From a virus, in the IMG/VR virus record IMGVR_UViG_3300042350_004191, positions 146,587-210,586 of that record: a stretch of 64,000 nucleotides of DNA; one strand, 5' to 3'. The notes beneath the pieces are model-generated. The model had not been told where the DNA came from. It ran no database searches and was given only the letters and a program-made list of their open reading frames with translations. How positions within the stretch are numbered: position 1 is the first letter of the stretch; each line of letters opens with the position of its first letter. The translations under genes and the position numbers were made by a program. Positions 60,040 to 64,000 of the stretch are shown in pieces.

Positions 60040-60113
60040 CTCCTTGGGCTGGATTCGAACCAGCATGATGAACAAATTAACAGTTTGTTGGCTTACCGTT
60101 AGCCCACCAAGGA
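60040..60113 (-). tRNA. tRNA-Asn (GUU)
   Basis: 74 bases; acceptor TCCTTGG/CCAAGGA, anticodon stem ACAAA/TTTGT with loop CTGTTAA (GUU), T-loop TTCGAAT, discriminator G. It lies at the 3' end of the large structured RNA, probably in one transcript. Confidence 0.93.
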
Positions 60114-60834
60114 ATTAAATTTTCGGCTGTTTTTATCCGCCATCATTTTCTTATCCAGAATCAAGCGGGACTCCCTATCTTTTCAGACGAGTCAACTGAC
60201 GCACACCGTATGCGAGTCATGGCAACTATCCCCCTTATTGCTGTAACGAACAGCTTCTATTCATCAGTGGGTTCTGACTAGAATCTCGTTAGGATTCTCG
60301 GATTAATTATGAGACGGAAGATCGTGAGGAAGTGGCACTTTAGGCTATGTGCCTAACGCCGAACCAACAGCCGAAGCACCGCATCTTCACCCTTTCGGTT
60401 AACACGGTTTGTATTTCTACAACGTCTCAAAAATTGGTGTTTTTGTCGCAAACGGGACCAGACTGATGATTAAGTTGCGCCTTAATCGGCTGGCTTCTGG
60501 TTGGCAATATGCCAACATCAGAAAAACACAGAACCCTTATACAAGGGTTTTAGGTACTATCGACCTTTGGCTTTTTCCTTACCCAGAACCTACACTCTTC
60601 TTTTTTGACTCTCATTAGTAGTCTTATTCACTGTGGAACTCTATATGTCTGCCAGAACACGGACACGTATCCGTTACATAGAGAGGTAGAGTTGCATACC
60701 TTTTTATAAACCAATCCATTTATTACAGAGTTGTTAATTGGTTAGATCTTTCTCTGACCTGACGGGTTTCTCGGCAGGGTTTGTTTGATGTCGGCTAATC
60801 ACCCCGACACCAAAGATTAAAATTTTCAAAGAAC
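60114..60834 (-). ncRNA. large structured RNA (GOLLD/ROOL-like candidate)
   Basis: About 720 bases with no credible gene, far richer in G and C than any neighbour. It is preceded by a consensus promoter and runs into tRNA-Asn. Many strong helices are visible: TGTCGG/CCGACA (60789-60809), AACCCTT/AAGGGTT (60532-60549), GATTAAG/CTTAATC (60468-60487), TTGGC/GCCAA (60501-60515), and CTCTATATGT/ACATAGAG enclosing CGGA/TCCG near 60640-60685. Size, ornate folding, phage location and tRNA adjacency match the GOLLD and ROOL classes. The exact class needs a covariance search. Confidence 0.7.
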
Positions 60835-60840
60835 TAATAT

Positions 60841-60868
60841 ATCTTATCAGAAACTGAAAAAGAGTCAA
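60841..60868 (-). promoter_or_regulatory. promoter of the large structured RNA
   Basis: TTGACT, 16-base spacer, TAAGAT; predicted start near 60834. Confidence 0.65.
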
Positions 60869-60916
60869 TAAATATTATCGGTGAAATATTATTTTTTAGC
60901 TTTTTTCTTTTGGTAT

Positions 60917-61141
60917 TTATTGTTTAGACTTTTCTTTTAACTTTTGATATTCTTCGTAATACCAATCTCTCTGATCTACTAGTTCCCAAAAATCTTTCAT
61001 ATTTAACTCTACAAGCTTTTCACACATTGTAAGTTCTTTTCTTAAATCAAGGTTAACCTTCTTGTACAATTCTAAATCCTCTTTAAGACGTTCATAGTCT
61101 TTAAGAATAAAGTCTTTATATTGTTCATCGATCATACCCAT
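60917..61141 (-). CDS. coiled-coil hypothetical protein, 74 aa
   Basis: Almost entirely charged helix (YERLKEDLELYKKVNLDLRK; DWYYEEYQKLKEK) with heptad spacing. It is the last gene of the crowded small-gene operon. Function unknown. Confidence 0.6.
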   Translation of the reverse strand: MGMIDEQYKDFILKDYERLKEDLELYKKVNLDLRKELTMCEKLVELNMKDFWELVDQRDWYYEEYQKLKEKSKQ

Positions 61142-61142
61142 A

Positions 61143-61472
61143 CTATTCTTTAATTAATTCTGATCCAATATCTTTTAGACAAAGACGAGCTTTGTGTGCA
61201 GATGCATAAAACCCATCTTCGTCGGACATATAAAGTTCATTTTTAATTTCAAAACATTGCCAAATATTATAAAGAGTTTCTTCCATTTTTTTAACCATTA
61301 TCGCTAAATCTTCATTAGCTACCTTTAAAACGTGATTGTGAAGTTTTAAAGAATCAGAATTATCCAATTCTTTATATGGTTCATTAAGAGCCGTATTTAA
61401 AGGAACAACCCTACCAACAACTAAATCATTCATCGCATTTTCAAAAGATTCTGGAATATTATTTTCTTTCAT
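61143..61472 (-). CDS. hypothetical protein, 109 aa
   Basis: The ATG at 61472 overlaps the previous gene by 14 bases; a longer frame upstream would overlap it by 71. Helical, acidic. Not recognised; the MNDLVVGRVVPLNTAL segment has a beta-like feature. Confidence 0.58.
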   Translation of the reverse strand: MKENNIPESFENAMNDLVVGRVVPLNTALNEPYKELDNSDSLKLHNHVLKVANEDLAIMVKKMEETLYNIWQCFEIKNELYMSDEDGFYASAHKARLCLKDIGSELIKE

Positions 61473-61713
61473 AATTTGCAGGATATTGTGCGGGTAAACC
61501 AGCAATTTCAAACATTTTGGCACATGCAATTTGTGAGTCGTATCGGTTTTTAGTTTTGTAGAATTTTTTAATAGCTTCGATTAAAAGTTTATTTTCTTGC
61601 TCAAGAAGACGCAATCTGTCTTCGAGATTAGCCATCTCATCAAAGATATTGATTTTTCCTTGTTGCCATCTTTCAACAGCTTCTTGTGTAATTGGATTTT
61701 TTTCAGATTTCAT
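61459..61713 (-). CDS. coiled-coil hypothetical protein, 84 aa
   Basis: Starts MKSEKNPITQEAVERWQQG. A coiled coil (LEDRLRLLEQENKLLIEAIKK) lies at about residues 30-50. Not recognised. Confidence 0.58.
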   Translation of the reverse strand: MKSEKNPITQEAVERWQQGKINIFDEMANLEDRLRLLEQENKLLIEAIKKFYKTKNRYDSQIACAKMFEIAGLPAQYPANYERK

Positions 61714-62092
61714 TTTTATCGACCTTTTCTAATAACATTCTATCTGCAATTTTATAAACTTCAAAAAAATCTTTTTTCTCATCTTCTTCAATATAAAGCA
61801 ATCTATCTCCTACTGATTCGAGGTTTGTGCAATTTTCTTTAGAACAATATTTCAAAAATGCTATAACATAATGAGTTTCTTTGTTTTCAAAACAATTTTT
61901 ACTAATAGAACAATTATTATGATAGATAGCATCGCCCCGATCTTCCCAACCATCTTTAAGATAATTTTCTAGCTCTCCATAATATCTGTTAGGATGATAC
62001 TTTACAATAGAGCATTCATACTTCGCAACCTTGGAAGTTTTGCCAATATATGCTACAGACTCTGTACCAATGTTATTGATTCGAACTTTCAT
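61703..62092 (-). CDS. hypothetical protein, 129 aa
   Basis: Not recognised. Mixed alpha/beta with several cysteines (NNCSISKNC; YCSKENC) that could bind metal. It overlaps the L12-like gene by 20 bases. Confidence 0.58.
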   Translation of the reverse strand: MKVRINNIGTESVAYIGKTSKVAKYECSIVKYHPNRYYGELENYLKDGWEDRGDAIYHNNCSISKNCFENKETHYVIAFLKYCSKENCTNLESVGDRLLYIEEDEKKDFFEVYKIADRMLLEKVDKNEI

Positions 62093-62204
62093 CTTTTTTA
62101 TCTTCTGGTGTAAAAATAGGTTCTAAACTTTTGATAAGTTCATTAAGTTCAGTAATTGTTAGTTTACTGATTTCTTCCATAATTTGTTTTAATTTATCGC
62201 TCAT
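62073..62204 (-). CDS. L7/L12 N-terminal-domain-like protein, 43 aa
   Basis: The sequence KLKQIMEEISKLTITELNEL, then IKSLEPIF, closely matches the dimerisation domain of ribosomal protein bL12 (in bacteria, ISxLTxxELxELVKxLEExF). The C-terminal factor-binding domain is absent: the protein ends after a short charged tail. Full-length bL12 has been reported in aquatic phages. A domain-only form could bind L10 on the ribosomal stalk and displace host L12. It overlaps the genes on both sides. Confidence 0.6.
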   Translation of the reverse strand: MSDKLKQIMEEISKLTITELNELIKSLEPIFTPEDKKDESSNQ

Positions 62205-62485
62205 GTTGTTATTTCATTATACAAAGATTCTATGTTGTGGCAAATTTCTTTTCCTTCTTTGTCCCAAGCTTTCATATCTTCTCTACCGTCTTTTTCGTAG
62301 ATATACCAATTAATCCATTCTACTCCTTCTTTACCAAACGCTTCGACCATCAAAGGATGCACTACTTTTCTGTAATAATCCTCATTAAAGGATAACAAAT
62401 CCACTCCATGTTTATAAATTTCATGAGTCTTGTTATTTTGATTCTGAATACCTTCAATCAAAGTTTTAAATTTGTCTAGAGTCAT
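62201..62485 (-). CDS. hypothetical protein, 94 aa
   Basis: The ATG at 62485 gives MTLDKFKTLIEGIQ; an ATG 15 bases upstream is also possible. The middle (FGKEGVEWINWYIYEKDG) recurs in phage proteins of unknown function. Confidence 0.62.
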   Translation of the reverse strand: MTLDKFKTLIEGIQNQNNKTHEIYKHGVDLLSFNEDYYRKVVHPLMVEAFGKEGVEWINWYIYEKDGREDMKAWDKEGKEICHNIESLYNEITT

Positions 62486-62487
62486 AA

Positions 62488-62748
62488 TCAAATTTCCCAA
62501 ATTGTCCAGCTTACACTATCTCCACATTGATCGCAAGGTTCTTTTTCATATTTGTAATCATTATATTCAAACATTTCAACCACATCCAGTAATTGAATTT
62601 CACGATTATCAAACATCTCCCTTATTCTTTCAATAAGATAATCAAAGATTGCATATTCTTTTTCTCTTGGAATATCAGCAACGGATTCACCATCAACAGT
62701 GAAATCATAAGCCGTACAACCTTCTGTTTTTAAAAACTTATGTTTCAT
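62488..62748 (-). CDS. hypothetical protein with CxxC, 86 aa
   Basis: Acidic. The C-terminal EPCDQCGDSVSW carries one cysteine pair. Not recognised. Confidence 0.58.
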   Translation of the reverse strand: MKHKFLKTEGCTAYDFTVDGESVADIPREKEYAIFDYLIERIREMFDNREIQLLDVVEMFEYNDYKYEKEPCDQCGDSVSWTIWEI

Positions 62749-62935
62749 GAATTATAGTTTTAACTTTATCATTATGTTGCAATCTTGCTACATGTTTGGA
62801 CGCTTCTTCGAATGTATTAAAGTCGGCAGGGAAATAATGACAACCAGCATCAACCCAAAACAGTCCAAACATCTTCCATTGAACTTGGAATCTCGACCCA
62901 TCGTAATATTGATATTCTTTAATTCTGTATTTCAT
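62738..62935 (-). CDS. MKYRIKE-family protein, copy 1
   Basis: 65 residues. Shares MKYRIKEYxxYxG, a FGLFWVD core and an EAS...A.L.HN...I.HE end with the gene at 63.3 kb. The first 21 bases of its coding strand match those of the other two family members. Small alpha/beta domain, function unknown. Confidence 0.65.
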   Translation of the reverse strand: MKYRIKEYQYYDGSRFQVQWKMFGLFWVDAGCHYFPADFNTFEEASKHVARLQHNDKVKTIIHET

Positions 62936-63160
62936 TTATGATATATGGGAATGATACAATATCTGTTTAGAGCTATCAAGCTTTTTCTTGTTTAGTGCAT
63001 CTTTAAAGATTTCAATATGATCTCTGGCTCCTTTTAAATGAGGATATACTACTGGATCACTTTTTATTGTGGTCATATTTCTCCAGAAAAGGATTTTTTT
63101 ATACTGAGGGTAAAAGTAATGTTTACCCATCTTTATTTCTTCTTTAATTCTGTATTTCAT
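62936..63160 (-). CDS. MKYRIKE-family protein, diverged copy 2
   Basis: 74 residues. It begins MKYRIKEEIKMGKHYFYPQY; only the N terminus and a general strand-helix plan are shared with the other copies, so it is diverged or a mosaic. Confidence 0.58.
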   Translation of the reverse strand: MKYRIKEEIKMGKHYFYPQYKKILFWRNMTTIKSDPVVYPHLKGARDHIEIFKDALNKKKLDSSKQILYHSHIS

Positions 63161-63326
63161 TTGCTCCTAATTGTGCTAGTTCTGAAAGCTCATCCCATTT
63201 ACTGTTCTGTGACAGGTAGTCAATGAATTCACTTGTGCTGATCCATTTATTGTCTACAAGAATTTCTCTAGGGCGAACTTTGTAAATAGTATCTTTAATC
63301 TTTATAAAGGTATTATCAGATTTCAT
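63144..63326 (-). CDS. hypothetical protein, 60 aa
   Basis: Not recognised. It overlaps both neighbours and is set between two members of the MKYRIKE family. N-terminal beta part (FIKIKDTIYKVRPREILVDN), C-terminal helix. Confidence 0.55.
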   Translation of the reverse strand: MKSDNTFIKIKDTIYKVRPREILVDNKWISTSEFIDYLSQNSKWDELSELAQLGANEIQN

Positions 63327-63516
63327 GAACTATGGGTTTGGCATTTTTGTTATGTATAAGCATAGCAGCAAATTCAGATGCTTCAGTTAAAGTGTTAAAT
63401 TCTGGAACATATCCACCTAAAGATTCATAATCAACCCAAAAAAGACCAAATATCTTTTGTTGCACATAGTATTTTGGACCATTATACCAATTGTATTCTT
63501 TAATTCTGTATTTCAT
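63316..63516 (-). CDS. MKYRIKE-family protein, copy 3
   Basis: 66 residues; the closest relative of copy 1: MKYRIKEYNWYNGP, then IFGLFWVDYE, FNTLTEASEFAAML and IVHEI. Tandem duplication is the likely origin. Confidence 0.66.
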   Translation of the reverse strand: MKYRIKEYNWYNGPKYYVQQKIFGLFWVDYESLGGYVPEFNTLTEASEFAAMLIHNKNAKPIVHEI

Positions 63517-63680
63517 TTTTTTCTTATTTTTTTCTTTAATGCTTTATCTAACCTCTCTTGTAATATTTTAGCTATTTTTAAATCTACAACTCTGATATAT
63601 CTTTCTCCTCTTCCCCAAGGTTCAATGCCATTAAAAGTATCATGAAGAAAACTTATTTTATCTAAATCAAATTTGTTCAT
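63513..63680 (-). CDS. hypothetical protein, 55 aa
   Basis: MNKFDLDKISFLHDTFNGIE start, PWGRGERYIRVVD core, basic C terminus (KALKKKIRKK). It is the first gene of the small-gene operon and has a leaderless promoter. Its stop overlaps the next ATG. Confidence 0.6.
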   Translation of the reverse strand: MNKFDLDKISFLHDTFNGIEPWGRGERYIRVVDLKIAKILQERLDKALKKKIRKK

Positions 63681-63687
63681 TCTTCTA

Positions 63688-63716
63688 AGTATATCGGAAC
63701 CTTAAGGGCAAAGCAA
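63688..63716 (-). promoter_or_regulatory. small-gene operon promoter, leaderless
   Basis: TTGCTT, 17-base spacer, TATACT; the ATG begins 7 bases after the -10 box. Confidence 0.6.
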
Positions 63717-63731
63717 GAATTAAATTAATTG

Positions 63732-63962
63732 TCATTCTTCGTTCTCTTCCACTACAATCGGCACATCAGTCCAATGCGGCTTTCCACATTCAAGGCATCG
63801 CACCCCTTGCTGAAGTGTGTCTTGATAGTATACTCCACCGCTATTGAGTTTACCCCCAACCGCCTTGCGAACCCAACGCAAACCAGCGAATACGCCGCCT
63901 GTGACGCAATAATGCTTACCCATGGTTACTGTATCTCCTGTAACAATGTAATCTTGACTCAT
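63732..63962 (-). CDS. GC-rich hypothetical protein with CxxC, 76 aa
   Basis: Starts MSQDYIVTGDTVTMGKHYCV. A Gly-rich middle and RCLECGKPHW provide one cysteine pair plus a His. Base composition is close to half G+C, unlike all neighbouring genes, and it uses GC-ending codons. A recent acquisition is likely. Function unknown. Confidence 0.6.
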   Translation of the reverse strand: MSQDYIVTGDTVTMGKHYCVTGGVFAGLRWVRKAVGGKLNSGGVYYQDTLQQGVRCLECGKPHWTDVPIVVEENEE

Positions 63963-64000
63963 ATTATTTTATCCTCTTCCATCTAAATCCAAAGAATAAG

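Noticed and set aside
60409-60618. A 69-codon open frame on the plus strand inside the large RNA
   Set aside because: No promoter or ribosome site, unusual amino-acid composition, opposite to the predicted transcript, and it covers strong RNA helices.

Overview
The window is one side of a large, AT-rich genome of a T4-like contractile-tailed phage (a myovirus in the wide T4 sense, remote from T4 itself). The evidence is a T4-type replication set (family B polymerase, UvsX, DnaB-type helicase, gp32-like SSB, gp45-like clamp), a T4-type morphogenesis set (sheath, tube, tape measure, gp48/gp53-like baseplate proteins, gp5-like spike, large terminase, gp14-like neck protein, prohead-core-like protein), and TATAAATA late-promoter boxes in front of the structural genes. 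The host is probably Gram-negative (one exported beta-rich protein with a signal peptide; a spike carrying peptidoglycan-directed modules). B12 must be available if the class II ribonucleotide reductase is to work. Gene content suggests an aquatic bacterium, but the host cannot be named from sequence alone. No photosynthesis genes are present.

Layout. (1) 1-13.5 kb, plus strand: end of a gp46-like gene, a glycosyltransferase, DNA polymerase, UvsX, helicase, a DHH phosphoesterase, SSB, a FolE2-type GTP cyclohydrolase, sliding clamp and small conserved genes. (2) 13.5-33.5 kb, minus strand: one late block from sheath and tube through tape measure and baseplate to the spike, with the large terminase gene inside the tail block. 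(3) 33.5-41.5 kb, both strands: small proteins with capsid-targeting-like N termini, PhoH, neck and prohead-core-like genes, a RecB-like nuclease and a DNA methyltransferase. (4) 41.5-49 kb: nucleotide metabolism (B12-dependent RNR, dUTPase, GMP reductase, ThyX), an unidentified structured RNA, and Ser and Asp tRNAs. (5) 49-60 kb, mostly minus: small membrane proteins, an RNA-repair trio (ligase, kinase, phosphatase), phosphoesterases, nucleases, adenylosuccinate synthetase, a SemiSWEET-like protein, an HNH endonuclease and five tRNAs. (6) 60-64 kb, minus: a roughly 720-nt GC-rich structured RNA that runs into tRNA-Asn, then a crowded operon of tiny genes that includes an L7/L12 N-terminal-domain mimic and a tandem paralogue family.

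How the genes work together. GMP reductase plus adenylosuccinate synthetase would turn host guanine nucleotides toward adenine. RNR, dUTPase and ThyX would supply deoxynucleotides and thymine. Both fit the needs of an AT-rich genome. Expression appears to use two promoter classes. One is sigma70-like, with its -10 box only 5-9 bases before the start codon, so the mRNAs should be leaderless. The other is a TAAATA late box 5-11 bases before structural genes. Small late genes repeatedly begin with a short helix ending in [LI]xE, as in T4 proteins that are packaged in the head and trimmed by the prohead protease.

The most unusual items are the two large structured RNAs, the leaderless-promoter architecture, the split Pnkp-like RNA-repair operon, the set of head-targeted small proteins, and the L12 N-terminal mimic.
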